Position numbers and translations under genes: made by a program
NCBI RefSeq assembly: GCF_040954835.1
Contig: NC_090712.1
Location: 9,822,784-9,886,783 of the forward strand
DNA length: 64,000 nt
Source: Lepisosteus oculatus
Lineage: Eukaryota; Chordata; Actinopteri; Semionotiformes; Lepisosteidae
Direction of reading: 5' to 3'
Part shown: piece by piece, positions 11,101 through 21,945 of the stretch
Layout: each line of letters opens with the position of its first letter
Numbering within the stretch: position 1 is the stretch's first letter
Notes under the pieces: generated by a model
The model's input: only the letters and a program-made list of their open reading frames with translations
Databases searched by the model: none
Told to the model about the DNA's origin: nothing

Positions 11101-13895
11101 TATTCCAATATTCCACATAGTGCTCTTTTTAGTCATGTAATAACAGGCATCTTTGATGTTAGGGGGGCATTTTATATTTCAGCAAGGTGTCATGATAAAT
11201 AACTTACAAGTGTTTTTTTTTTGGCTCCCCCCGATTTATAATACATTCCCCTTTTCTTTTTTCAGGGAAAGGATGAGGTCTATGACCGTATGCTGTTGGA
11301 TTATTTCCTGTCCTATCATCAGTTCATTCATTTGTTGTGCCGAGTAGCTATCAACTGTGAAAAGTTTACAGACAATTTAGTTAAACTAAGTAAGTTGGTT
11401 TGGGTTATAATGAGTGTGTATACACTAATACCTTATTTTATAATTCCTTTAGGCATTTTGGTTAACATGTTTTGAAAAATATGTATATTTGTTCTTGACA
11501 AGTGTATTACTTGTGTATTACAAGTTTATTAAGTGTAATATCAAATAGAGAATCAAACCCATTTTAGATATCTACATCACTCTTTCTCTATTCACAGGTG
11601 TCCTGATTGCGTATGAAGGTTTGCCCTTACATTTGGCATTGTTGCCCAAACTCTGGACAGAACTTTGCCAGTCTCAGGTATTGTACACACTTTAACTGAT
11701 CTGTTATAGATGTGAAATTTTGTGGGCCCCTAATTTGTAAGCAGGTTTACATTTCAAAAAGAGCTCAAGTGCATTTTGTCGTGGTAAGCTGCGAGCTGGG
11801 TTTAGGCTTGGTTTTTGGTGTTATCAAAGCTTTTCATTTATTGCAATTCTTTTCTTTAGTCTGCTATGGCAAAGAGCTGTGTGAAGCTCCTGTGTGAAGA
11901 CCCGGCTTTTGCAGAGTACATAAAGTGCATCTTAATGGACGAAAGGACGTTTCTAAACAACAATGTGGTCTACTCCTTCTTGACCTGCTTCCTTCTCAAG
12001 GTATAGGGACAGTTATTTATATTCACCAGCGATTTGTACTTTTTTATTTCAAGCCATTCAGCTCATCTCGCCCATTTGGTAGTTAGTAAATCCAAAGGGC
12101 TCATCTAGCTATGTTTTAAAAGAAGTGAGAGTGTGACTTCAGTAACATGGAATTTTAGCTTGTTCCATATTTCCTTTGAGCTTAAGAAAAAGTCGTGCTT
12201 CTCGTTTTGGGTTTTAAATGCACTTCATCTCTGGTTCATGTTTTGCTGTTGATGTAAAAGTCTAAGGGGTTGTATCAGAATATATCTGGGTGTGGTTCTC
12301 TAGAGATTCTAGAGCGCCAATGTCTTTCTTGTACCATGGTGACCAAAATCATACATAATATTCTAACTGAAGTTAGATTTCAGTGTAACATCCCTTAATC
12401 TCACCCCTTATACATTTAACTATATACTCTATCATTGTTTGCTTTTGTTATTGGTCCCTCACATTTAAAATATGTAGATGTGTCAGCATTAACACCTAGT
12501 TCAGCAGTCTCCATTTCTGTTTCTTTGTTCAAAGAACTTTAGCAGGCTACTTAAGCTAACTAAAATCATGTTTTATTATTTTCCTTGAAGGTGCAGAGTC
12601 AAGTTTTGTCTGGTTCTAGCTGTGCAAATCTTATAAACGTTCTAGTGACTAATCTGATCAACGAGTACCACAGTCTGGAGCCGGAACCTGCAAGCCAAAG
12701 AGCAGAGATCTGCAAAACGAGCAGTGCACTGAATGCGGTTTGTATTTTTGCGGTACTAGATAATAAAGGCAGTAAACTGTGGGATTGTCGTATCATAACG
12801 ATTAACATTGTACTGTAATGTGACACACATACTTTTAGCCTGAAAGTTTTTTTTCCCTGTTGTGTATATGTATTTTTTTGTTTTTAGTGAGGTTTATTTT
12901 CTTGAATTCAGATAATCTTATATTTTAAAAGCTGTGTAAAACATTAGTGTCTGCTACTGTACATGTCAACAGGGGACTTTTTAAAATGGCACGATTCCTC
13001 TTCACAGGACCTGCGAGCCTTCATCCTGATGCTTTCGGTTCACACCCCAAAGCAGCTCGACACTGCCCTGCTGCCAGCGCTTCAGGATCTGCTCGGCAAG
13101 TGCAGAGCCTGCTTGCAGCAGAGAAACGCCCTGGAGCTGGAGGCGAAGGAGAGAAAATCGAAAGGTACACCTCCAGACATTTGAAATGTTCCGAGGTACA
13201 GCCTGCATTTTCACCAGTAATCCGCAGACTGGTCTGTGGCAGGAGTTAGCGCCGACATTAACGCTGCCCTGTGGGTTTTTGCAGACGATGAGGGAGCGAC
13301 TCCAGTGAAGAGGCGGCGTGTGAGCTGCGATGAGGACCTGGCCATCGAGAGCTGTGCGGGAGAGCTGAAGTCGGAGCCGAGGGAGGCGTTGACCCCAACC
13401 AGCACCTCCGACACGGAGACCAGGGACTCCTCAGTCATTGACCCAGGAACCGAGCAGGATCCTCCCACCCCTGAAAACAGCTCCCCGAAGGAGGAGAAGA
13501 TGGAGTCCTCGTGCTCGGTGCCCGAGGACGCCCTGCTCTGCAGCAGGCCCCCAGAGGAGCAGGCGGAAGGCGAGGGTCAAGCCGAGGAATGTAAAGACTC
13601 GAAGGAAGAGCTTCAGGGCTCCAAGGCTTCCAGCGGCGCGGAAGAGGATGCCGAGTTTCCCTCTACGTCCGTTTTTGCAGGTTTGCATGACATTGCGGAC
13701 CTGAGAGGGGGTGAGAATCAGAGTTTCCCTTTGCAGGACCCAGAGAGCAGTCTGCCAGCCAGCTGTGCCCAGTCCAGAGGACTGTTGAACTTCATGCAGC
13801 AGCATGACATTTTAGACACTTTGTGCAGGACCGTTGAGTCTACTATCAGTGTGGTCACAAAACTGTCTGGAAAAGGAAGTCGGTCCACGTCTTGA
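1..13895 (+). CDS. usp34: Ubiquitin carboxyl-terminal hydrolase 34, 3' part (31 coding exons)
   Basis: Very large deubiquitinase of the USP (C19) family that removes ubiquitin from substrates; the family member is linked to Wnt/axin signalling and DNA-damage responses. About 1415 residues are visible, roughly the last 40% of a protein that is about 3.5 kb of codons in human. The first exon holds the end of the catalytic domain: the His-box GTADGGHYYSFIRD, with the catalytic His codon at 102-104. The Cys box lies upstream of the window. After it come DKFMDFSFEK, THSAYMLFYKR, then a long alpha-helical region without recognised catalysis, an acidic patch EEEGEEEDEEEDI (4244-4288) and a Ser/Glu-rich C-terminal tail ending in DILDTLCRTVESTISVV. 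Joined exons stay open and match human USP34 nearly residue for residue from memory. Exon list is given in separate entries. 5' partial. Confidence 0.96.
4509..5118 (+). mobile_element. 5S-rRNA-derived SINE, copy A, with AAT/ATT tail
   Basis: Starts with a 5S-like head: TATCACCCTGCAACTCAC, then GAAGCTAAGCAGGGGTGAGC and GAATGGGAGACCTCCTGGG, which match the 5S gene internal promoter boxes. A unique body follows (TAGGGGTGTAACCCCGG, CATTGGCCCTTACCAATCAT) and a 3' end CCTGTAAAGCACTTTGAGTG with a triplet tail. Shares body and tail with copies at 21395, 44560 and 63740. It lies in the usp34 intron between 4371 and 5855, in the same orientation as the host gene. Non-autonomous: no ORF; mobilisation by a LINE sharing the 3' tail is inferred. 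Confidence 0.85.
5050..5120. repeat. Palindromic triplet microsatellite (AAT)n(ATT)n
   Basis: About 33 bp of AAT repeats run directly into about 31 bp of ATT repeats, so the whole tract is its own reverse complement. It forms the tail of SINE copy A. Confidence 0.9.
6545..6760. repeat. Degraded dispersed repeat in a usp34 intron
   Basis: The stretch contains ATTCATTCATTCGTCCCCAAGG-like text typical of the A-rich ends of fish SINE/LINE copies. The 625-bp intron (6234-6858) otherwise shows nothing coding. Family assignment is uncertain. Confidence 0.35.
8865..9040 (+). mobile_element. 3' fragment of a tRNA-derived fish SINE
   Basis: Text such as CCTTGTGATGGACTGCTGTC, GGGACAGGCTCTAGCTCACC and ending in GATAATGGATGG is the decayed 3' body of the common tRNA-derived SINE also seen at 15910, 19600 and, inverted, at 56470 and 59715. 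It lies in the usp34 intron 8700-9182. Confidence 0.6.
10439..11265. other. usp34 intron with a possible DNA-transposon fossil (about 10590-11130)
   Basis: An 827-bp intron, one of the longer ones here. Its middle is more GC-rich than the flanks and reads like eroded coding sequence: TTGCAGCAGGACGACACACC would translate LQQDDTP, similar to the QQDN block of Tc1-type transposases. No ORF survives in any frame. Origin as a Tc1-like remnant is an inference with weak support. Confidence 0.25.
12045..12460. repeat. Dispersed repeat, copy 1 (related to 32105-32335)
   Basis: GCCCATTTGGTAGTTAGTAA, GGGCTCATCTAGCT and TTTTAAATGCACTTC align in order with the segment at 32105-32335. This marks an interspersed family that I cannot name. 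Lies in the usp34 intron 12001-12590, and nothing else is seen there. Confidence 0.55.
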
Positions 13896-14520
13896 CAGTA
13901 TTTCTCGCATGTCTGCTTTTAAATTTTCTTTTTTTTAAATGCTGTTTGTATACTTCTCTTTTTCTGTTCACTTCTGGCTGTTTGATCAGTTGCTCTGTGC
14001 TTTAGTTTGTCAAGTGATCTTTTTTTGTGCTTGAATGGCAATAGATTCATATGCTTGAAGCATCTGAGGCTGGAAAGATGCAATGCCTCAGATCAATTGA
14101 TAAGAAAATAATTGCAGCTATAGCACATTTTCTCAAAGGGCAAAACATTTTTCATTTTTACTTATTTCAGAGTTCTTTGAAGTAATTCTTTGTTCAAGGT
14201 TGCTGTTAACGGGGGAAGGTTTACAGAATTTTAGTCTTCTCTCTTTTCTGTATGTAATTTAAATTTATTGCATTTTTACTGTGTATAATATGGTGTCCTC
14301 TGTGCCAGTTTTGTACTTTACTAAGGAGGCAGATTGCCTCATATTTCTGTGGTTATATCCAAAATAAGTTTACCTGTATATTAAAAAAAACCACAAGAAA
14401 CTTGATTCTGTTAAGAATCCTTTCTAAATGTGGCCTGGCAGTATATATATAAATATATATGGTGCTTTATTTGACAGGATACCTGTGGATGAAATAAAGC
14501 ACACTTGATGTAACAATTTG
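13896..14520 (+). other. usp34: usp34 3' UTR (predicted)
   Basis: AT-rich sequence after the stop, with the first canonical AATAAA at 14493-14498. The transcript end is expected shortly after, near 14510-14525. Length and use are inferred from the signal only. Confidence 0.6.
14462..14502. terminator. Hairpin carrying poly(A) signals on both strands
   Basis: An exact 11-bp inverted repeat GTGCTTTATTT / AAATAAAGCAC (14462-14472 and 14492-14502) contains AATAAA read rightward for usp34 and AATAAA read leftward on the other arm. Between the arms is a nested ACAGG-ATA-CCTGT stem. The position between the two convergent genes fits a shared 3'-end element; function is inferred. Confidence 0.5.
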
Positions 14521-16429
14521 AGCTTTATTTTATTTACTGAAATACATTCCATATTATATTATGTCATAATTGCATTTCCTGTTTTCTATTTGACTTAATT
14601 TAGAATTATAATATGAATAAAACTTATAGTAATTATGAACCAAAAGAGAATACAACCTCTGACAGATTAGTTTTTCTGGTTTATTTGTAATATTTTTCAC
14701 AAAGTTTTAGAATATAAGTACTTTGTGATTTTTTATGATAGAAGCAGTGCAATGCATGTTCAATTTAATTTTAGGCTGGGACTATTTACCAGCTAGAATG
14801 CTAACAATTCTAAATCTGTCTGATGGGTCAACAGTTACATGAACCTTTTTCAGTTTACGTAATTCTGAGGTTTAAACAGGAATATTATGTTCCCAGAATT
14901 ATTTAGCATGTTCATATGTTAATGAAAAGTAAACAAAATGGTTGGATTCATTCTGTATTGTGCATCATTCAGATTACAATGAAATCATGCAAACAATCCT
15001 ATTTGGCAAGCATCCATGACCCTCAACAAAATATTTTATGTGAAAATGACATTTCACTTCATACTCCTTGTTTTAGTTCAGATGGGCATGACAAGCAGTG
15101 CCTTGAGATAAATCTTTATTAAATAATTCCTGATTTTTAAAGATGTTTTAAATAGCCATACTCTGCAAATATCTATAACTTTCCAAAACAAGCCATCCAA
15201 TTTGTATCAGTTGTGGTCTTTACAACAACATTTTTGGTGTAATATATTTACACCTCCACTAAATGTTAGATTTTAACTGAGCAAGGGACCTGTTGTGCTA
15301 AAAGCTTGATCTCCAGTTTATTAGTTCAAGAATAAGGTGAACATGCCTGTAGTCAAGTTTGACTTTTAATTTTGCTTGATTGGCACTTTACTGTAACTTG
15401 TTTTACTCACTGTGAAATAATGTAAAACATAACAGTTGATAATTGTAATAAAATTAAATGACAAATTTGATATTCGAACCTTGTTTTTTAACAAAACCTT
15501 TTCCTAAATTTTGTCTTCACTTCACATCTCTCATTAAGTCAAATGTAACATTAAACTTAATTGCAGAAGCATAGTGTTATGTAATTTCAAATAAACTCAA
15601 ATAAGGTTCTGGCACCAAGTTTTCCACATACCAGATGGTGCAAGATGACTTCAGATGTCAGACAAGTTTAACATTTTTCATAGACTGAACAAGTCTGGTC
15701 CTTTTACGGTAATAAGCGTAGTAGTAGTCTTTCCTTAGAAACAATATACCAGCCAATGAATGAAATGGCCATCTGTATACCATTTTCTTTATTCAACGAA
15801 TGATCCTATTTTTAAGGTTTGGCAATTTGCTAGCAGATACTAGAAAACAAGAATTAAAGCAGTGATACCTAAGAAATACAGGTACAGTACTGTGTACAAT
15901 GAGTTGGTCATATGCTGGGTCGTTAGAGCCCCGATGTCTCTCCTTTTAGCTTTATGTTCAATTCTGGACTGGAGTACCTTCTGAGTAGTTTGCACATATT
16001 TGTGTGGGTTTTCTCAGGGCACTTTGCTTATCTCCCACCTTCCAAAGATGTGTTGGCGAGGTGAACTTGTGTCTTTGAGTTGTCCCTGTGTGTTCCCTGT
16101 GGTGGACAATCTGCCTTGCATGTTGTGCTTCTGGGCTAGGGCCTGTGTTGCAGTGACCCTTTCCAGATTAATGCGGCTATCTGAAAACACATGAATATGG
16201 ACTTACTGCCTTTTGAGTGGGTAACGTTGTCTTCTCTGTTTTCTGCCAGGGCAGGTTTGTAGCAGTAGCAATGTGCGATGAAATCGCTTTGTCCTCTCTA
16301 ATGATTTTTTTTACTAGTGGCTCATGACTGCATGATTTCTATTTGAATGTCACATAAAAGACTTGAGTATGACATTTAAGTCCTCAATATCGACAGGAAA
16401 TATAGTCAGCGTTGGCCACACGGCTCTCT
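14521..16429. other. Intergenic region / ahsa2 3' UTR between convergent genes
   Basis: AT-rich with no exon-like ORF. Minus-strand AATAAA words (TTTATT on the plus strand) occur at 15788-15793 and in the hairpin at 14462-14472, so the ahsa2 3' UTR may end at either. A SINE copy occupies about 15910-16200. The rest shows nothing I can interpret. Confidence 0.5.
15910..16200 (+). mobile_element. tRNA-derived SINE copy, degraded
   Basis: The order of words is that of the common fish SINE: TTCAATTCTGGACTGG, TTGTGTGGGTTTTCTCAGGG, TCCCACCTTCCAAAGATGTG, CTGGGCTAGG, TTCCAGATTAATGCGG. Lies downstream of the ahsa2 stop codon, opposite to that gene. Confidence 0.6.
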
Positions 16430-19400
16430 TTATTCAGTGGGCATTTCTGCACAGTGCGAGAGTAGCCGTTTCAAGGGATCAAAGTAGGTCCTCTGCCAGC
16501 ACAGCCGCGTGCTCTGCTCCTCAGCAGCAGGGATATTTTTGCACTCCACCTGCACCTGTGCTTGGCCAGACACATCGAGCAGTTTCACGGTCACCGAGGC
16601 ATAATGTTCTGTGAAGCACAAAAAAAGGACGGTCATGAACATCAAACTGAAGCATGCTACGCACAAACGCTGTCCTAGCATTGTCTCTGAACGCTGTGCG
16701 TGCCTAGAAATAGACTTTTAAAAATATGCAAAAATAATCTGGTAGATTCTGCTTCATATGATTTCATAGCTGTGAGAGATCTGTTGATATTGTGATAAAG
16801 ATTTCCCATTAAGAATTTAATTGTGAGAATAGATTATATGATCATAATAATAATTATAAAGTTAATTATTCAGATGTATTGTGAGCAAGGATTTTTATGT
16901 TGATACACATGATTGGATATGCCTACTTTGAACAGCTGATTGTGCCATAAAGTTCTTTGAGCACTTTAAATGTTTTTTTTTTTAGTTTTCTGTTAAGGGC
17001 ACTGATTTTTATTAATTCTCTTTGCTTAAAATGGCTTAAGAACTTTTGAAGTGCCTATTCTCAACAAAATGCCAGAAGGCAAAACAAAAGATGGACCTTC
17101 TGTTTCTCAAAAATACTGTATCAACATACCAGCAGTCCAGTTCCGACATCGCCATCTCATATCGATTTGCTCGTTTTCTTTCTGAAAAACAGGCCAGAAA
17201 GGTTGGTTAGCAGTGCTATCAGCTCGGCATACAGTAGTTGTGGCTGAAGCCAGACCTTGTACTCACCAGCTCCAGGAACTCTCCTGTAACTTCCCTGTTG
17301 TAGAGACTAAACTTTCCTCCCTTTTGAGCTTCAGCAACTGACTCTGTACCCGAGAACTTTCTCGACTCCTGCAAACAACAATTGGTAAGAATTCAGAACA
17401 ATCAGAGCACACCGACAAATACGGACTTTCTCACATTTGCACATTACGAGGAATGATTTTTCTCACTAGAATTGAACATACAGCCACAGTAGCCTCTTTG
17501 CTTTCATTACAGTCTTTGAGATTATTTTATTTTGGAGTGGGATCTAAATTTTCAATACCAGGAGTTTATAACACTACATGTAATGTAAATGCTGGTGATG
17601 ATTGTTTTTTTACATTTTCAAAACAAGAACCTTCCTTTGCATAACCGTGCTCTTACCTCTTGTGATGTGAAAGCCTTGTACAGCTCTGCTGCAGATGAGA
17701 CAAACGTGTCCTTGAGGATCAGCTTGCATGTTGGGATCCTCACGCCTACGGTATCCACAACCGTGTGTCCACACAAACCCTAGTGAGAAAAGACACATAC
17801 CTTGAATTGCACAATGACACAAGCTATGAATCAAGAGATAGGGAAGCCAAATAATCAAACTTGTGAAGAAAGGCTGGTCCTGGAGCACCTTTTGAAAACT
17901 GAGCTGGTTAAGTTTAAAGCTCTACTAGTTGTTGCAATAGCATGACATGGGGCTTTGCTTTAGAATGGGCCAGCTAAAGAGAAGCACCATGCGTACATTT
18001 TTAACATAATAAAATCTACAAGCTAATAATGCTTGAAATCTGTGAGGAAATGTAAACTGTATACTATGATCAGTGACCAGAAGGCACTGAAAACCAGATT
18101 CACTTTGCCAGATTTGTTCTTTACACATATCTATATTGGAATATTATTTACAAATTAAATATGCTCACCTGTTTAGCAAACTCGCTTGTTTTCTTCCTCG
18201 ACTGTGTTGAAAGCACCATGCCCTGAGTGAACTCTGAAAAGAACCGTAAGAAACACAAAATACACAATAAGATATTTCTTCAAACTCCTTCCATGTCAGT
18301 GTTCATTAGCATGTTAATAGTCATTTCGGGTGCAGTACCTGTGCGTAATGAATGCAGGTAACAAGCCAGGGCCTCCCTAATCTTCTGGACTCCTTTTGTT
18401 TTCATGAGGTCTTTTAGTGTGTCTCCTTCCCCCTTCTTCCTACAGATGCTTATCTGGAATGATAGGAAAATACGGATGTGAAACCCCAGCACAGAGAGGG
18501 AAACTTCAGGTGCCTCCTGTTAAGATGCTTACAGAATTTTATGCAAACAGACCTCTATGTCTTCAATGTCGTTTTCTTCTGAAAGGTTGGGGATTGCAAT
18601 AGATCCCCTCTGTTTATCCCCAGTTCCTTTTAATATACCTAAAACATGAGATGTACTTCATCACAACCAGGGCCTATGTCAAGGCAGCCAAAATGGGTAT
18701 ACAATTTATTTGCTTTTATTGGAAAGCTTTCAAATCATAAATACCGTCTGGAGCAGTTGTTTTCTTGTGTCTTTGTCCTGTGTTCCAACTTGACCTGATT
18801 GCTCTGATAAGGAAGTGTATTTTCAGTCTTAGACCTCTTTATATGCAGAGTTTGCATGTAGAAAGAAGTCTACCTACACATTAAGATCATTAAACGAAAG
18901 AGTTCTACATTATCAATGACGAAAAAGACTCAAGTAAGCAGACTGATTAGCAATAACAATATTCCTCCTCTCCAGGTAAAATGAACCTTCTCACTGTCTC
19001 AAGATAGTGCTGTTTTAAATCATTTGGATCCACTCTTATGGTCAGTTTTATGTTATTACAAGCTGACTAATGTATCCTTTTGGGAACCATAATAAAGACT
19101 GTGATATAAATTAATTCATGAACTGGGTACCAGATAGACACTGAAACATTTGCTCTTGAAATTATATGTTCTCAGCTTACCTTTCCAGGTCAGCTTCAGG
19201 TCCCACTCGTAAAAAATAATGAGTCTGCCTTTCCTGTTGTTACAGGATGCCTCTCCCTCTGCTTTTTTCAGGTCCGTTATCTGACAGCTGCCCTCTTCGC
19301 TGTCCACAGTAATGCCCACCAGCAGCTCCTTTAGCTTCTGCTTTGACCACTGACTTGCATCCCGTTCAGTCCTGAAACCCACAAAAATCAGGCAAACTGC

Positions 19401-20762
19401 ACTTTATTTTCTACAACATTTCTACTTCGTGCCAGAATGAACACTAGCCAGGTCAGTGTCTTTTTACCCGAGAGTCACATGGTTAGAAAGGGTAAAAGAC
19501 AAACACTGTTGTGCTTTGCTAACACATTGTATAGAATTTCCCACTGCTGGGGTATTGCTTCCCTAATGTGAGAGGGTATAGAAGGGGGTAGGTACATTGT
19601 GCTGCTACCTTGCCACTCTTTGGTCTTGGGTACTATACCTGGCTGAGGCACCTTCTGTGTGCAGCGTGCATGTTGTCTTCATATTTACAGTACATGGGTT
19701 TCCTCCAAACGCTCACAGACTAGCTGGTTAGCTCTAGTGGGCTTTCCAGCACTGCCCCCTTTCTCTAAACCTGTAAACTGATAAACTGGTGTCCCATCCA
19801 GGGACAGAGCCGTCCTGAACTCTCCGTCCTGCCTCGCCCTGTGCTCCTGAGAGTCCTGTGGACAGCTGTTACCCTGCCTTTTCCGATAGCGCACGGATGG
19901 TTTAGATGTCTCTAGAAAGCACATCCCTTACAAGAGGAGCTTCATCTCATACTGCCTTCCCGTAAAAATACCACTCTTACTAAAGATGGCAAAAAAAAAT
20001 TAAGTTTTAAATTCTCTTGTATGTGTATTGGATATGTAGCGCTGTACGTGTGTCACAATTGCAAACGAATCAAGTTCAAGTTCAGGTTTATTGTCATTTT
20101 ACTCATATACAGGTATATGGTATAACGAAATGCTATTTAGCTAGCTCTCGGACGATAAGTAGTACAAATTAAAAACAACAACAATACAATTGTATAACAA
20201 AAGAAAGACAGAGACAACACAGTGTGCAAAACAACAAAAAGGTAACAGGTAATGTGCAAAAACATGCATGAACAGAATGAAATAAAGGGATAGAAATTAT
20301 TTGTTTGAAAGCCAGGGAAGTGTTACGTTGCTTTCTCTCCCTGTCCGCTGCAGTAAGAGCTCTTGCAGCGCAGCCTTTGCGTTCTTCTGGTGTTGTAGTT
20401 CTGTGCGTTACATATAATATATACCTGTATATGACACTTGAGACACTGCCTCACTGCTGCTTGAGCACGCTTCGCTTCCGAGTCAAACCTGGGGCTCTTC
20501 ATCGTTAGCCGACTCTCCAATATAGAGTCTAACCTATGGCAATTCTCCCGAAATGTTAGTAAATGGCCATTTACGTAACCCTTTGTAAAAATAAGCCACT
20601 CAAAAAAAAAAAAACGAAAACGAAATGAGACTCTTAATAACAATGACAACCGAAATCTGAAGATCAACCCAAGTCCACTCACCAGTGCCAGTTATTCACG
20701 TTTGTAGCATCGGCTCTTTCCTCCACAATCCAACGCGGATCCCCTTGTCCCCACTTGGCCAT
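16430..20762 (-). CDS. ahsa2: Activator of HSP90 ATPase, Aha1-type co-chaperone (AHSA2-like), 9 exons
   Basis: Cytosolic co-chaperone that binds HSP90 and stimulates its ATPase. Exons in gene order: 20683-20762, 19181-19371, 18553-18638, 18339-18453, 18169-18233, 17657-17779, 17267-17368, 17130-17181, 16430-16608; 993 bp, 330 aa. The N-terminal Aha1 domain has MAKWGQGDPRWIVEER and the conserved NVNNWHW motif, then GEASCNNRKGRLIIFYEWDL. The C-terminal AHSA1-type domain has GVRIPTCKLILKDTF, DMRWRCRNW, EHYASVTV. Start chosen at the family-typical MAKWG. Placed as AHSA2 rather than AHSA1 by GDTLKDLMKT, EGEASCNNRKG and by being next to usp34. Human AHSA2 is, as I recall, classed as a pseudogene; this copy is intact. 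The family's C-terminal GYGARLF end is replaced by HCAEMPTE. Confidence 0.9.
19595..19930 (+). mobile_element. tRNA-derived SINE copy in ahsa2 intron 1
   Basis: TACATGGGTTTCCTCCAAACGC, GGTGTCCCATCCAGGGACAG and CCTGCCTCGCCCTGTGCTCC follow the order of the fish SINE body. Antisense to ahsa2, inside the 1311-bp first intron (19372-20682). Confidence 0.6.
20066..20290. repeat. Dispersed repeat with retroposon-type 3' end
   Basis: TTCAAGTTCAGGTTTATTGTC followed by ACGAAATGC and A-rich text (ACAACAACAATACAA) is the usual look of fish retroposon 3' ends. Lies in ahsa2 intron 1. Confidence 0.5.
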
Positions 20763-20939
20763 TATAAATTCTTCCTTTTATTTACAAAAGGTTTCAAATA
20801 AATAAGAAACAGAAACGTTCTAAAGCGTATCAGTCGTCTTGCAAACAATAAAATGGAATGTAGCCTTGTAAGGGAAGATATCCCCTTCACGACTCTTGCA
20901 GTGTTATCAATGCAATGTAATTTAATGGAGGTTGATGTT

Positions 20940-21005
20940 GCTGTGTGACGTAACAATACTGCGGAGAAATTTCCAGAGGCATCTGCTTCACGGAACATTC
21001 TGCCA
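20940..21005. promoter_or_regulatory. Heat-shock-element-like and CRE-like sites upstream of ahsa2
   Basis: GAA-at-TTC-ca-GAG at 20966-20978 fits the alternating nGAAn/nTTCn pattern of an HSF1 site with two exact and one 2/3 unit. GAA-ca-TTC at 20993-21000 is a second two-unit module. TGACGTAA at 20946-20953 is CRE/ATF-like. All lie 184-238 bp upstream of the ahsa2 ATG (20762). Aha1 genes are known HSF1 targets, so use is plausible; not proven. Confidence 0.5.
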
Positions 21006-21394
21006 GGAAGTGTCTCGTCATACAGTAGGTACAGGCGTACTGTAGATACGTAATAATCCTGTTACGTATTCCATCCTTATTGCATTAATTTTTTTTTTTT
21101 ACGCGACACGGCAATTATATCTTAAGTATCAGAGAGTATCAGACTTAATTTAATTATTAACCGCGTATTTGAAGCCTTTAAAACCCAACCAAAACAGAAG
21201 AAAGATGCTTTGTTTAAGCAGTATGCAGTCGTGCTTTTGTAGCTTGTACAAGTGTGGTCTCCACAATCCCCCCCAAAAAAGATAATGCAGCTTTGTAATC
21301 AGTCCAGAAAAAGACTGAGGATATATATTCTAAGGCCTAACTGCATTGTTCTACCCTGACTGGCTGAAAGAATTTAACCTTTTTAGACTTAAAC

Positions 21395-21945
21395 TGGGAA
21401 GAGTATATCACCCTGCAACTCACAACTGACAGCCCACGAGAGCTAAGTAGGTGTGAGCTTGGTCAGTACCTGGTTGGAGACCTGGGAAAAACTAAGGTTT
21501 AGTGGTGTTAGTGGGGTCAGCTGGGGTCTCACCCTGCAGTCTGTGGTGGTGCTAATGCCCCAGTATAGAGATGGGGACACTATACTGTAAAAAGGAAGAG
21601 ACGTAAAACCGAGGTCCTGACTCTTTGTGGTCATTAAAAATCCCAGGGTGTTTCTCGAAAAGAGTAGGGGTGTTACCCCGGCATCCTGGCCAAATTTGCC
21701 ATTGGCCCTTACCAATCATGGCCTTCTAATAATCTCCATCTATGAATTGGCTTCATTACTCTGCTCTCCTCCCAACTGATAGCTGATGTGTTGTGAGCGT
21801 ACTGGCACACTATGGCTGCAGTTACGTCATCCAGGTGGATGCTGCACATTGGTGGTGGTGGAGGGGATCCCCATTACCTGTAAAGCGCTTTGAGTGGAGT
21901 GTCTAGAAAAACGCTATATAAGTGTGAGTTATTATTATTATTATT
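21395..21945 (+). mobile_element. 5S-rRNA-derived SINE, copy B
   Basis: Full-length copy: head TATCACCCTGCAACTCAC, GAGAGCTAAGTAGGTGTGAGC, body with TAGGGGTGTTACCCCGG and CCCTTACCAATCATGG, 3' end CCTGTAAAGCGCTTTGAGTG, and a short ATT tail. The second 5S box is partly deleted (GGTTGGAGACCTGGG). Confidence 0.85.

Larger units (their letters stand above)
5855..13895 (+). other. usp34: usp34 coding exons 14-31
   Basis: Exons: 5855-5903, 5993-6097, 6189-6233, 6859-6963, 7050-7197, 7436-8070 (635 bp, the longest internal exon), 8198-8355, 8621-8699, 9183-9309, 9585-9692, 10092-10196, 10314-10438, 11266-11389, 11598-11677, 11860-12000, 12591-12737, 13008-13164, 13285-13895. The last exon contains the stop TGA at 13893-13895 and encodes the poorly conserved Glu/Ser-rich tail with an internal DEGATPVKRRRVS basic patch that looks like a nuclear-localisation-type cluster (inference). 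The tail differs from human much more than the preceding exons, as expected for a disordered region. Confidence 0.93.

Noticed and set aside
13236..13284. ORF start upstream of the last usp34 exon
   Set aside because: Acceptor TTTTTGCAG at 13276-13284 and phase with 13164 place the exon start at 13285.
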